64,000 nt of DNA from Phycisphaerae bacterium. GTDB taxonomy: Bacteria > Planctomycetota > Phycisphaerae > Phycisphaerales > UBA1924. How positions within the stretch are numbered: the stretch's first letter is position 1; each line of letters begins with the position of its first letter. The stretch is taken from contig JAUILU010000005.1 in assembly GCA_030432905.1 (NCBI GenBank), positions 1 through 64,000 of the forward strand, read 5' to 3'. Positions 1 to 9,425 of this stretch are shown here, in pieces. The position numbers and the translations under genes were made by a program. The notes beneath the pieces were generated by a model. That model did no database searches and was not told the origin of the DNA. It worked only from the letters and a program-made list of their open reading frames with translations.

Positions 1-1182
<1,182 letters not shown>

Positions 1183-1190
1183 TAAACGAA

Positions 1191-1233
1191 GCGACCTCGC
1201 TGTGGAGTACATCGGCGAGGTCGCTCTTTTTTT
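1191..1233 (+). terminator. Intrinsic terminator of metK, inside nadD coding sequence
   Basis: A perfect 10-bp inverted repeat (GCGACCTCGC at 1191-1200, GCGAGGTCGC at 1215-1224) is followed by TCTTTTTTT (1225-1233). It starts 8 nt after the metK stop and overlaps the C-terminal codons of the convergent nadD gene. Confidence 0.85.
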
Positions 1234-1831
1234 GCGCCGACAACGCCCGCCTGATGTCCGTCGCGCTGATGTCCATGCTCGGCACATCGCACCACGCATC
1301 GAGTAGCTCACGCTCGAACGTCGTCCCCGCAAGAACCCGGGCGAGTTCTTCTTTCGTACGCACCTCGCCCCGGTTGATCACAACCACGTCGGCAAGCTCG
1401 AGAATCCGCGCCGGCTCGTACCAACGATCAAAGCCCGCCGCCTGGTCCGATCCGATCAGAAACAGCAGCCGCCGCTCCCCGCCCACGAGTCGCCGAGCAC
1501 GCTCGAGCGTGGTCACCCAGTAGCTCGGCTCCCCTACCTCTGCGCGGTCGATCTCGTCCGTCCAGACGAACGCATCCTCGATCCCCGCGATCGCGAGCCC
1601 GAGCATCTCGACCCGCTGCTCGTCGCTGGCCTCGGGCCCCGTGTCCTTGTGGGGCGACCGGGCCGCCGGCACGAAGTACATCTGAGCCCCCGAGGCGACC
1701 GAATCCCTCGCCGAGCAAGCGAGCCGGGTATGGGCCAAGTGCGGCGGGTCAAAGGTCCCACCCACCAGCAAAACCGGGCCGGTCTGACGGAGCTCTGGAA
1801 ACGGGGTAATCGGGCCTGGTAGCATTCTGCA

Positions 1832-1837
1832 AGCCTA
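1832..1837 (-). promoter_or_regulatory. Putative -10 box (TAGGCT) for leaderless nadD
   Basis: TAGGCT lies 6 nt before the nadD ATG on the minus strand, which would place the transcript start at or next to the start codon. No -35 was recognised. The same TANNNT-N6-start layout occurs at lipA, the EVE gene and parA. Confidence 0.35.
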
Positions 1838-1864
1838 CGCCGTGACCAACGGGGGTTTTGAGGC

Positions 1865-1870
1865 TACAGT
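1865..1870 (+). promoter_or_regulatory. Putative -10 box (TACAGT) for tRNA-Glu
   Basis: TACAGT is 13 nt before the first base of tRNA-Glu. The tRNA-Ala gene has TAAACT at exactly the same 13-nt distance, which supports TANNNT as the local -10 form. Confidence 0.45.
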
Positions 1871-1883
1871 CTGCCCGCCAGCT

Positions 1884-1958
1884 GGCCCCGTCGTCTAGCC
1901 TGGCCCAGGACACCAGGTTTTCATCCTGGTAACGCGGGTTCGAATCCCGCCGGGGTCA
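1884..1958 (+). tRNA. tRNA-Glu (anticodon UUC)
   Basis: The 75-nt sequence folds into a cloverleaf: acceptor GGCCCCG/CGGGGTC (one G-U pair), anticodon stem CCAGG/CCTGG with loop TTTTCAT (anticodon TTC), T-arm GCGGG-TTCGAAT-CCCGC, discriminator A. CCA is not encoded. It is followed by its own intrinsic terminator. Confidence 0.96.
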
Positions 1959-1966
1959 CTTGAAAG

Positions 1967-1997
1967 ACCGCCTACTCACCCGAGTGGGCGGTTTTTT
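1967..1997 (+). terminator. Intrinsic terminator of tRNA-Glu
   Basis: An 11-bp stem with one G-U pair (ACCGCCTACTC at 1967-1977, GAGTGGGCGGT at 1982-1992) encloses loop ACCC and runs into TTTTTT (1992-1997). Confidence 0.88.
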
Positions 1998-2035
1998 CAT
2001 GCGCCATTTCCCCAACAAACCGCCCGACGAGCCCA

Positions 2036-2062
2036 TGAAAAAACGCTCCGGGCAAGGAGCGT
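2036..2062 (-). terminator. Intrinsic terminator of tRNA-Ala
   Basis: Read on the minus strand, ACGCTCC (2056-2062) and GGAGCGT (2043-2049) form a 7-bp stem followed by a run of T (A-run at 2038-2042 on plus). It lies about 55 nt downstream of the tRNA-Ala 3' end. Confidence 0.75.
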
Positions 2063-2116
2063 CGCCTGAGGCCCTCTCGGGCCGTTTGAGCTGTGTACCG
2101 GTCTCCCGGCGTGAAA

Positions 2117-2189
2117 TGGAGCGGAAGGGACTTGAACCCTCAACTTCCAGCTTGCAAAGCTGGCACTCTACCAATTGAGTTACCACCCC
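2117..2189 (-). tRNA. tRNA-Ala (anticodon UGC)
   Basis: The 73-nt minus-strand cloverleaf has acceptor GGGGTGG/CCGCTCC, which contains the G3-U70 wobble pair that is the identity element of tRNA-Ala. The anticodon stem CCAGC/GCTGG encloses TTTGCAA, giving anticodon TGC. The T-arm is GAGGG-TTCAAGT-CCCTT and the discriminator is A. CCA is not encoded. A TAAACT box sits 13 nt upstream. Confidence 0.95.
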
Positions 2190-2202
2190 GTGTTGTGGCT
2201 GT

Positions 2203-2208
2203 AGTTTA
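2203..2208 (-). promoter_or_regulatory. Putative -10 box (TAAACT) for tRNA-Ala
   Basis: TAAACT on the minus strand lies 13 nt before tRNA-Ala position 1, the same distance as TACAGT from tRNA-Glu. No good -35 is visible. Confidence 0.45.
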
Positions 2209-2344
2209 GCCACCCGAACGCCGAATGCCTCCACACGGCTGCGGAAACCTGTTTTTTCGTCCCAGCCCGGCAATCACAACCGGCACACTCTCACAGGCCT
2301 GCCAGTCATTTTCTTAACACGCATACCAACCACACCAGCCCGGA

Positions 2345-3289
2345 CTACACCCCGCCGTTGTCCCATGTGCCGGTGTGGGCCATGTTGTCGTTGTTCCATC
2401 GGCGGATCCTCGCGCGGGTCGCCGGGTCGTCCTTCTTCAGGAGCGTCTCCTCGGTGATGTTGTACTCGTCAACCTTCAACGCCTCGACGTGCCCATCGAG
2501 GAACGAAGCGTTGCCTTGGCCGTTGAAGTAGCCGCCCATGTTCTGGAGCCCGTTCTTCTGCAAAGGCGACACCCACGCGTCCTGATTCACATTCACAAAC
2601 GAGTCCGTCACGACGATGAAATCCGCCTGACTCTTCACGTTGTAGATCTTCGGCCCGAACTCGCTGATCACACGGGTCTGCGAGAGCTGCGCTCCGTCTG
2701 CTTCGGTTTCTGGAGCGTGCATGCCAGCGCCGAGCATCCAGAACGCCGAGTAGTTCTGCGGGCTCGCTGCGTAGACGTCCGCGGTGCCGCACTCATTCCA
2801 GCCCATGCTAAACGCGAGAAACCCGTTCCGAGAGAGATCCCTGGTGCTGCCCCCGTTGGAGTGCTTGACCATGATCTCGCCGGCCTCGTAGCCCCAACGA
2901 GTATGGTTGCCCTCGATGCACGCGGCCCTCCCGCTCTCATCGATTACCTTGCGCCACTCGATTGGGAATTCGCTTCCGACGCCCGGGTTCAAAAAGACTT
3001 CCATCGCCTTGTCGTCGTTGCCCATCGCCTGACGCACCATCGCGGGCCAGGTGTAGGTCCAGACGCTCCTAGCGGTGTCGTGTCCCGCGGGCATGTGCCC
3101 GTCGAACTGATCCGAGTACAGGTGCACGCCCTGCATAACGCTCCGGTGGTTCGCCTGCCCGAGCAGCTTTTGAGCCGAGAGCCTCGCCTTGGCCAGCGCC
3201 GGCAGCAAAATCCCGATCAGCAGCGCGATAATCGCGATCACCACCAACAGTTCGATGAGCGAAAAAGCGCGGCTCGTAACCGATCTCAT
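2345..3289 (-). CDS. Prepilin-like secreted/anchored protein with N-terminal cleavage-methylation motif
   Basis: The 314-residue protein begins with the type IV pilin/type II pseudopilin signal RAFSLIELLVVIAIIALLIGILLP (F and E in place), followed by a long globular domain. Near the C-terminus it has GNASFLDGHVEAL, resembling the H-x9-DG element of the large planctomycetal prepilin-like families. The N-terminal helix should be cleaved by prepilin peptidase and insert in the inner membrane; the globular part would be periplasmic or extracellular. No pilus or type II secretion operon is nearby, so the assembly partner is unknown. A GAGG Shine-Dalgarno lies 8 nt before the ATG at 3287-3289. The specific role cannot be read from sequence. 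Confidence 0.82.
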   Translation of the reverse strand: MRSVTSRAFSLIELLVVIAIIALLIGILLPALAKARLSAQKLLGQANHRSVMQGVHLYSDQFDGHMPAGHDTARSVWTYTWPAMVRQAMGNDDKAMEVFLNPGVGSEFPIEWRKVIDESGRAACIEGNHTRWGYEAGEIMVKHSNGGSTRDLSRNGFLAFSMGWNECGTADVYAASPQNYSAFWMLGAGMHAPETEADGAQLSQTRVISEFGPKIYNVKSQADFIVVTDSFVNVNQDAWVSPLQKNGLQNMGGYFNGQGNASFLDGHVEALKVDEYNITEETLLKKDDPATRARIRRWNNDNMAHTGTWDNGGV

Positions 3290-3597
3290 ACATACAGCCT
3301 CTGGGTGTCAACCGAATCGGCGCACGCACAAAACGGGCCGGCGAACCCCGATTATACAGAAATACGCCCGACTCTCGGCCCGAAACGCCCGATCAACCCA
3401 AATCAGGCGCACCTACCGCTGAACATCACTTCAGATCCCCTCAAACCCACCGCCCAAGATGACGATGTGCCATATCCAGAGCTATTCAGACGCGCAGGCC
3501 CAGTTTCGCCCAACGGGCAGGCTCTGGCCGATGAAGCTCCTGCAGAGACCTATACTCGACTCACAAAGCCGAGTTGGCTCCCTCCCGGAGGATCAGA
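3290..3597. other. Divergent intergenic region between prepilin-like and barrel-protein genes
   Basis: These 308 bp hold the upstream regions of two divergent genes. TATACT at 3551-3556 is a plausible -10 for the rightward gene, giving a leader of about 35 nt. No convincing -35, RNA structure or small gene was seen. Confidence 0.4.
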
Positions 3598-4545
3598 ATG
3601 TCAGTTAAATTGCTATCCGTTCTTCTGCTTTCCGGGCTGGCCGCCCCCTGCGCGGCTCAGGCCTTCGGCGACGATGCCGACGCCGGCATCCAGATCGCGC
3701 CTGCTAAAAAGATCAGCTTCTTCGCCAACGGCCACTCCAGCTTCAGCTTCGACGGCAGGACCTCCAGCAGGCAGGGCGGGTCCGTCTCGACCTACTCCAT
3801 CGACACCAGCATCACAGCCGCCATCCCGATCGACGACGCCACCGACCTGACCGTCACCGTCGGCCAAGACTCGACCGCGTACGACTTCTCAAGCTTCGAT
3901 TCCTTCGGTGTTGCCCGCCGTGACCCGCTCGACTACGGCCTGCAAACCGGGGTCAGCGCCTCGGCGACCCACTCGCTTGATCGCGAATGGACACTCTTCG
4001 GCGGCGCCAGCGTCAACAGCAACATGGAGATCGGCGCCGACTTCGAGGACACACTCACCTTCGGCGGGTTCTTCGGCATCATGCACCACATCCACGAAGA
4101 CCTCTCCGTCGGCATCGCCATCGCGGCGTTCACCCGCCTGGAAGACGACGCAACAATCGCCCCACTGCCGACCGTCAGGTGGAACATCGACGACTACTGG
4201 ACACTCAACGCAGGCGGCTCAACAACAACCGGCAACCCGGGCATCGAGATCACGCACGAGCTCAACGACCACTGGGACATCGGCGCCAGTGTCACCGTCG
4301 ATCACAAGCAGTTCAGACTCAAAGACGACAACATCGGTCTCCCCGATGGCGTCTTCGAGGACTTCGCGGTGCCGGTCATGTTCTTGGTGACCTACGCACC
4401 CGAACCGAACTTCTCGATCAGCGGCATGATCGGCGCGACCGCCTACCGCGAACTCCAGCTCCGCAACAGCAGCGGCAACTCGGTCAGCGACGCCAACATC
4501 GACCCGACCTTTGTATTCGGGGTCGCGGGCGAGTTCCGCTTCTAA
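3598..4545 (+). CDS. Exported beta-barrel-like protein of unknown function
   Basis: The 315-residue protein has a clear Sec signal peptide (MSVKLLSVLLLSGLAAPCAAQA, probable cleavage after AQA). The mature part is rich in alternating polar/aromatic strands and ends in aromatic F-R-F (EFRF), the C-terminal pattern of outer-membrane beta-barrels. The start at 3598 is chosen because GGAGG (3587-3591) sits 6 nt upstream; the frame also allows an earlier ATG at 3574. It is convergent with the cyclophilin gene, 26 bp away. No enzyme motif was found. A transport or structural porin-like role is only inference. Confidence 0.6.
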   Translation: MSVKLLSVLLLSGLAAPCAAQAFGDDADAGIQIAPAKKISFFANGHSSFSFDGRTSSRQGGSVSTYSIDTSITAAIPIDDATDLTVTVGQDSTAYDFSSFDSFGVARRDPLDYGLQTGVSASATHSLDREWTLFGGASVNSNMEIGADFEDTLTFGGFFGIMHHIHEDLSVGIAIAAFTRLEDDATIAPLPTVRWNIDDYWTLNAGGSTTTGNPGIEITHELNDHWDIGASVTVDHKQFRLKDDNIGLPDGVFEDFAVPVMFLVTYAPEPNFSISGMIGATAYRELQLRNSSGNSVSDANIDPTFVFGVAGEFRF

Positions 4546-4571
4546 CAAGTCCGACTCAGAGTCCAGCTAGT

Positions 4572-5555
4572 TTACCGGCTGCCCGCAGAGGTGCCCTGCT
4601 TCGGCTTGGTCACAGGAGCCTCGCCCGTGCCGCGGGGGGCGGCGTCGACAAGGCTCACCGAAGTAATCAACGGCGGATCGACCGGGGACTCGTTGTTCGG
4701 CGCGGGTTGCAGCGGCGTGCTCGCGATCTTCATAATCACGTTCGCGCCAGAGATCGCCTGACCAAACCCGGTGTAGCGAGAATCCAAACCTTGCGTCCGT
4801 TCCCTGCTCAGGCACACGAACACCTGAGAGCCGTTCGAGTTCGGGTCGGCAGAGCGAGCCATCGACAGCACACCGAAATCGTGCGGCAGCTTCGAGTCTT
4901 CGAGATCGAGAAAGTACCCCGGACCGCCGTTGCCCTGACCGCGCGGATCGCCGGCCTGGATCACGAACTCCGAGATGATGCGGTGGAACGCGATATCGAT
5001 GTAGAAACCACCCTCAGCGAGCGACATGAAATTCCAAACCGTGTTCGGCGCCTCGTCCGGACGCATGCGGAACAGGATGTCTCCCTCGGTCGTGGACATC
5101 AGCACGTCTTTGTCTACGTACGCCCTGTAGCCGCTAAAGATGCGCGGGCTCGGAGTCCACTCTGGCTTTCCTGTGCGTTGACTCGTGCGTGCGGCATACG
5201 ACGGCGAAACCATCGGCTGGAGCACGACCGCCGGCCCGACCGGGTTGTCACCCTCGAAAAGCTGCGCGTACAGCACACCGCGATCACCCTCGGATTCCCA
5301 GAGCGACGGGAACAACGTGCTGAGATCAACAACCCCGGGTTCAACCGCTTCCTTGGTCGCAAGCACAGCGTTCGCCGAGTCCATCAGCTTGATGCTGAGC
5401 GGGTTCTCGGTGCCGGGCGAGGTGACCTCGATCGGGAACGCGCGGTCAAGGCCGTAGTACGTCCGCTCCGGGGCGAGTTGGGCACCCGCGGCGGAAGCGA
5501 GCATCCCGGACACTGCTGTAGCGATTGCAAGAAGAGAGCGATTCAGCTTGGCCAT
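4572..5555 (-). CDS. Secreted cyclophilin-type peptidyl-prolyl isomerase
   Basis: The protein catalyses proline cis-trans isomerisation during folding, here outside the cytoplasm. Its 327 residues comprise a Sec signal peptide (LLAIATAVSGMLASAAGAQ), an approximately 130-residue N-terminal domain without recognisable family, and a C-terminal cyclophilin domain from about residue 150. That domain carries family elements FHRIISEFVIQAGDP, GPGYFLDLE and a SNGSQVFVCL stretch matching the usual S-x-GSQFFI. The start at 5555 is chosen over a TTG at 5561 because GGAG lies 8 nt upstream. The N-terminal extension makes it roughly twice the size of a minimal cyclophilin. Confidence 0.88.
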   Translation of the reverse strand: MAKLNRSLLAIATAVSGMLASAAGAQLAPERTYYGLDRAFPIEVTSPGTENPLSIKLMDSANAVLATKEAVEPGVVDLSTLFPSLWESEGDRGVLYAQLFEGDNPVGPAVVLQPMVSPSYAARTSQRTGKPEWTPSPRIFSGYRAYVDKDVLMSTTEGDILFRMRPDEAPNTVWNFMSLAEGGFYIDIAFHRIISEFVIQAGDPRGQGNGGPGYFLDLEDSKLPHDFGVLSMARSADPNSNGSQVFVCLSRERTQGLDSRYTGFGQAISGANVIMKIASTPLQPAPNNESPVDPPLITSVSLVDAAPRGTGEAPVTKPKQGTSAGSR

Positions 5556-5677
5556 CGTCAAAACTCCATTGGTCCGCCCGTGTCCTGCCCGGGCACCAGA
5601 ACCATAGCAGGCCAGCGCACAACCGAGCAGGCCCGCCGAGTCATGAGGATATTGAGTTGAGTGACGGGAAAGTTGCG

Positions 5678-6448
5678 TTACCGCGGATCGGAGCTCACGA
5701 AGCCGTCAAGGCGGTTCCAGAGCTGATCAGTCGAATCATTCGTCGTCGAGCGAAGAAGCAGTCTCACCGAGTCGTCGAGATCGCTGAACCAGAACACAGC
5801 AAGATCAGCGCGGAGAACGTTCATCCCGCTCTCGTGGTTCAGGTCTCGCTCTGAGCGGATCGAGTCGGAAACAATCGAAGTCCGACGAGGCACAATCTGG
5901 AACAGACGCCTGTTACCGTTCGCGCCTTCGCCTCGGTACTGATAGTTCCCCGTGATGTCACCATCGGCGGCGTTCCACTTCTCGTGCTGATTCTCGAGAC
6001 CGTGGTCGCCTTTATGCGAGGGGCAGTAGAAAATACCGCGTGTTTCGAGGTATTCCTCCTCGTAAAGTCGGCCTAGACCATCCCAAATCCCGATGTTCTC
6101 GCTGTCGCTGCCCCGCACCCGAGCCGAGAATGCCGAGTTCGAACCGATGCGCAGACGCGTGGTTTCCGCGGGGATCCTGCCGTAACGAAGATTGACGAAT
6201 GTCGTTTGAGGGAGGAAGCCGTCGTTGTGGTCGGAGAACATCGTGATGCCAAGCCCAAGCTGGCGAACGTTCGAGCTGCACACCACACGCTGGGTCGTTT
6301 CTTTCACCTTGGCAAACGACGGCAGCATGATGCCGATAAGCACCGCGATCACGACCATCGAGACCATCACGTCGATCAACGTGAAGCCCCGCCGTGAAGC
6401 GTGTTGCCTTCTGAAGGTGTTCTGAATGTCCCCAAGAGCTGGAGCCAC
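5678..6448 (-). CDS. Prepilin-like protein (second copy)
   Basis: The 256-residue product has the pilin motif RRGFTLIDVMVSMVVIAVLIGIMLP, with Asp at the position after the cleaved residues where Glu is usual, then a short globular domain containing CSSNVRQLGLGITMFSDHNDGFLP, typical of planctomycetal prepilin-like proteins. The GTG at 6446-6448 is preferred because GGGGAG lies 5 nt upstream. A longer frame opens at an ATG at 6499, but that ATG abuts a good -10 box, so the transcript would start after it. It resembles the gene at 2345-3289 in plan. The missing consensus Glu5 may alter assembly. Confidence 0.75.
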   Translation of the reverse strand: MAPALGDIQNTFRRQHASRRGFTLIDVMVSMVVIAVLIGIMLPSFAKVKETTQRVVCSSNVRQLGLGITMFSDHNDGFLPQTTFVNLRYGRIPAETTRLRIGSNSAFSARVRGSDSENIGIWDGLGRLYEEEYLETRGIFYCPSHKGDHGLENQHEKWNAADGDITGNYQYRGEGANGNRRLFQIVPRRTSIVSDSIRSERDLNHESGMNVLRADLAVFWFSDLDDSVRLLLRSTTNDSTDQLWNRLDGFVSSDPR

Positions 6449-6499
6449 GATTTCTCCCCTGACACTATGAAATCGCCTGAGCGGTTCCACAGATTCCAT

Positions 6500-6528
6500 A
6501 GTTTAGGTGATTCTGTCCCTTTTCACAA
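6500..6528 (-). promoter_or_regulatory. Promoter of prepilin-like gene (TTGTGA-17-TAAACT)
   Basis: On the minus strand TTGTGA (6523-6528) is separated by 17 nt from TAAACT (6500-6505). The predicted start near 6493 gives a leader of about 45 nt to the GTG at 6448. Confidence 0.5.
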
Positions 6529-6665
6529 CCTCCAACCGTATTGGAGCACCGTTTTGGGGGTCCGGATACCCAAACTCACACCATTCTTTCTTGTGGTACG
6601 GATCCCGCACCTTGCATGTGCGTATCGGTATGCTGAATCGGGCAAAACGCCCAGCACGAGTAGCT

Positions 6666-7250
6666 ATGGCCGAACGAATGCAGAACAAATCAAACAAACA
6701 AGCTGATTTGGCACTGATGCAGCGGATCGCCGCGGGCGAGGAATCCGCCGTTGTGGAGCTGTACGACCGCTTCGGTTCGCTCGTGTACCGCCTGGCCTAC
6801 CAGTCCATGCCCACGCGGGACGAGGCCGAGGACGCGGTTCAAGAGGTCTTTGTCCGCCTCTGGAAGACCGCCGATCGTTATGACCCAGCCCGGGCGGCCC
6901 TTGTGACCTGGGTCTTGCTCATCACGCGTCGTCACCTGGTTGACCGCCTGCGCCGCGCCCAGTCGCGTATCAAGCCGGTCAAGATGAACGAAGAGTTCCA
7001 GCCGCCCGTGGCAGTCCCGGTTGACGGCGAGGACCTCGAACAAGAAGAACGCTTCGCCTCGCTCATGGAGAAGGTCGCCTCGCTCCCCGAGCTCCAGCGC
7101 ACCGTCGTGATGCGGGCCTACCTCGGAGGCCAGACGCTCCGGCAGATCGGCGAAGAACTCGATACACCCATTGGAACTGTGAAATCAGCGCTCAGCAGGG
7201 CGCTCGTACGTTTGCGAGAACGCAACGGCGTAGAGGAATCCGTGTCATGA
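6666..7250 (+). CDS. ECF-type RNA polymerase sigma factor
   Basis: The 194-residue protein has sigma region 2 (LVYRLAYQSMPTRDEAEDAVQEVFVRLW, with the DAVQEVF core-binding helix) and region 4 (SLPELQRTVVMRAYLGGQTLRQIGEEL, then IGTVKSALSRALVRLRE, the recognition helix). Region 3 is absent, which defines the ECF group. Two in-frame ATGs (6666, 6678) are possible; neither has a good Shine-Dalgarno. The next gene overlaps by 4 nt (ATGA) and encodes a membrane protein of anti-sigma type, so the pair should be co-regulated and act in envelope-signal response. The target regulon is not evident. Confidence 0.92.
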   Translation: MAERMQNKSNKQADLALMQRIAAGEESAVVELYDRFGSLVYRLAYQSMPTRDEAEDAVQEVFVRLWKTADRYDPARAALVTWVLLITRRHLVDRLRRAQSRIKPVKMNEEFQPPVAVPVDGEDLEQEERFASLMEKVASLPELQRTVVMRAYLGGQTLRQIGEELDTPIGTVKSALSRALVRLRERNGVEESVS

Positions 7251-8053
7251 ACGCCCAGCAACTCCTAGAACTAGCGCTGCTCGACTCCTGCGGAGTCTTG
7301 GAGGCCGACGAGCTCGAAGCATTCGAAGCCGCCTTTGCCGAAGCACCCGAATCTGTCAAAGCACAGATCCGCCGCGAGCAGTCCCGGTTTGCAGACCAGA
7401 CCCAGCTTCTGCCAAACGTTGAGCCAAGACCCGAACTCCGCCGACTCGTGATCGACGCCATCCGCGAAGCCGCGGGCCAGGCCACCGCACAGACACTCTC
7501 GATCGAAGAGTTCGTCCGCTCGACCGGCGGCCCCACCCCCGCCGACATGCACCAACGCAGGGTGTTCCCGCTCTGGCGCGCCGCTGCGATCGTGTTCGCC
7601 GTCACCACCGCGTTCGGCGCGGTCGTCTCACTCGAGTACAAGAACCAGATCGACACCATGGGCGCCCAGCTCTCGACCAACACATCCGCCGACTTCTTCC
7701 TCCGCTTCGGCGAACTCCCCGGCCTGCAGAACGCGGTCCTCTCCGAGCACTCGCACCGCGTTGCGTTCGTCAACGTCGACGAGACAAGCGAAACACAGGC
7801 CGCCCTCTACGCAAACGAGGTCTCCGGCAAGAGCTTCCTGCTCTTCAAACGCCTGCCCGTTCTCGAGGAAGGCGACTACGCCATCGTCACGCTCGACGAC
7901 AACAACGAGATCCTCGAGACTGTCGCTACATTCAACTCAAACGGTGAAACCGACGGCCACGAGTTCGCGTTCGACGCGGCACTCCGGGGCACCATCGGCA
8001 TCGCCGCCCGAACCGCCACCGGCGGGCTCAAGCTCGTCATGGTTGCCGCTTAA
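7247..8053 (+). CDS. Membrane anti-sigma factor (RskA-like)
   Basis: The 268-residue protein starts in a 4-nt ATGA overlap with the ECF sigma gene. Residues 1-100 are a soluble helical cytoplasmic part (LLELALLDSCGVLEADELEAFEAAF) as in zinc-less RskA-type anti-sigma domains; the HxxxCxxC zinc motif of ZAS proteins is missing. One transmembrane segment follows (LWRAAAIVFAVTTAFGAVVSL, about residues 106-126). A 140-residue extracytoplasmic domain resembles the C-terminal anti-sigma-K domain. It presumably sequesters the sigma factor at the inner membrane until an envelope signal is sensed. Assignment rests on position and topology more than on motifs. Confidence 0.75.
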   Translation: MNAQQLLELALLDSCGVLEADELEAFEAAFAEAPESVKAQIRREQSRFADQTQLLPNVEPRPELRRLVIDAIREAAGQATAQTLSIEEFVRSTGGPTPADMHQRRVFPLWRAAAIVFAVTTAFGAVVSLEYKNQIDTMGAQLSTNTSADFFLRFGELPGLQNAVLSEHSHRVAFVNVDETSETQAALYANEVSGKSFLLFKRLPVLEEGDYAIVTLDDNNEILETVATFNSNGETDGHEFAFDAALRGTIGIAARTATGGLKLVMVAA

Positions 8054-8086
8054 GACAGACGTAGTCAGACAATTTCAGACAGACAC

Positions 8087-9163
8087 TCAGCCGCCGATGA
8101 GCCCCTGCTCGTAGGCGGCGTGCTGTGCGCGGAGTCTGCGGTACAACCCGAAGCCGCCCAGACCGAACACCAGCGCCCCGCCGCCGCCGATCGCAGCAGC
8201 GTACACCGGACGCTCATCAACAAGCGGGTCCTCGCTGACAACCGCATCGACCGCGACCTTCGTCCCGGCCCCGCCGACGCGCTGGTCCTTGGTGCCGTTG
8301 GCCAGCGACACGATCGACACGACATAGGTATCCAGCGTCCGCTTGGTGATGCCCGCGCCGTCGCCGCGGAGTTCGATCACGAGCCTGCCGTCCTCGGGCG
8401 ACTCGCTAGAAAGATCAGCTTTGACCTTCGCCGACACATCGCCCGGCTTTGAAAGCTCAAGGATGCCCCGCTTGCCGAGGCGCTCCGACGCGATTTCCAT
8501 CAGCGACGGATCTGTAAGGATCGATTCGTGATAGCGCTGCCACTCGGCGAGCTCGTCGGCAGAGAGCGTCCGCCCGCGACCGTCAGCTCGAATCTCAGCA
8601 GTCACGGCGTACCGAGCCGGCGCCACCTGATCCGCAAGCGCCCAGCTCAGCACCGCGATGATGCCCAGCGACGCAACCGTGTAGAACATCGTCGTAATCG
8701 CTTTGTTCCTGCTCAGCAGCGCCCGGACGCGCTCTTCGCGCTTGGCAAGAGCCGCGGCCTGCTTCGAGAGCTCACGCCGATTCGCGAGCACCTGATCCGC
8801 CTCGCGAGCGCGTTCCTCGAGCACGGCCTCCGTGCGCTCAAGCCTGGCAAACCGGTCACGAACCGCGCGACGAAGCCTGTGCAGCCGATCCCGGCGGTTG
8901 ACCAGATACTCCGGCACCCCGCCCGCCTCGGCTAGCTCGCTCTCGCGGGCCTTGATCGCCTCGGCGGCCTCGCGGAGATCGTGAGCCATCTTGGAGCTCA
9001 TCTCGTTGAATTCCTGCTCGCGCTCGGCGATCACTCGCTCGGCGCGCAGCAAGGCCCGGCACCGCGCCTCGATGTCGGCGATCCCGCCGATATCAGACAT
9101 GTCGATCTGCTCATCCTGTGACGAACGATCCTCGAAGATGGGGTTGTGGTCGGTGTCTGCCAT
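8087..9163 (-). CDS. Wzz-like membrane protein with cytoplasmic coiled coil
   Basis: The 358-residue protein has an N-terminal coiled coil (about residues 20-160, rich in EREQEF, RDRLHRL and LAKREERV heptads), a transmembrane segment (MFYTVASLGIIAVLSWALA), a periplasmic domain of roughly 120 residues and a second transmembrane segment (YAAAIGGGGALVFGLGGFGLY). The TM-periplasm-TM layout and periplasmic pattern (DPSLMEIASERLGKRGIL, then RLVIELRGD) resemble Wzz chain-length regulators, but the coiled coil is cytoplasmic and N-terminal, which is unusual. The ATG at 9163 is chosen because GGAGG lies 11 nt upstream; a GTG at 9181 is less likely. It stands alone, convergent with the anti-sigma gene. 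Confidence 0.6.
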   Translation of the reverse strand: MADTDHNPIFEDRSSQDEQIDMSDIGGIADIEARCRALLRAERVIAEREQEFNEMSSKMAHDLREAAEAIKARESELAEAGGVPEYLVNRRDRLHRLRRAVRDRFARLERTEAVLEERAREADQVLANRRELSKQAAALAKREERVRALLSRNKAITTMFYTVASLGIIAVLSWALADQVAPARYAVTAEIRADGRGRTLSADELAEWQRYHESILTDPSLMEIASERLGKRGILELSKPGDVSAKVKADLSSESPEDGRLVIELRGDGAGITKRTLDTYVVSIVSLANGTKDQRVGGAGTKVAVDAVVSEDPLVDERPVYAAAIGGGGALVFGLGGFGLYRRLRAQHAAYEQGLIGG

Positions 9164-9425
9164 TTTCCGCGATTCCTCCACACCCAGCCGCCGGCGACGC
9201 TCCTATCGCCAACAGCCGCATGGCTCGAATCGGGTTATCGACCCAAAATATGGGCGACTCAACCGCCCTTTGGAACAATCTGGCAGATCTAGGGGTTCTC
9301 CCTGCACGCCGCGGTGGATCTTGGCTGTATGTATTGAGGAGATTCTCGCTTCTTGGCGTGGTGTTTGGTACGATATATCCAGTAACCGGCGGCAGACGTC
9401 GCCCCTTAAACGAAGGAATTTCGAG
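9164..9425. other. Divergent intergenic region
   Basis: These 262 bp separate the Wzz-like gene from the cysteine-rich gene. A TTGGCG (9353-9358) with TATATC (9374-9379) is a weak promoter candidate for the rightward gene; AAGGAA at 9413-9418 can serve as its Shine-Dalgarno. Nothing else was recognised. Confidence 0.3.

Noticed and set aside
3987..5660. 557-codon open frame on the plus strand
   Set aside because: It spans the end of the barrel-protein gene in another frame and the antisense of the cyclophilin gene; composition is Arg-rich and motif-free.
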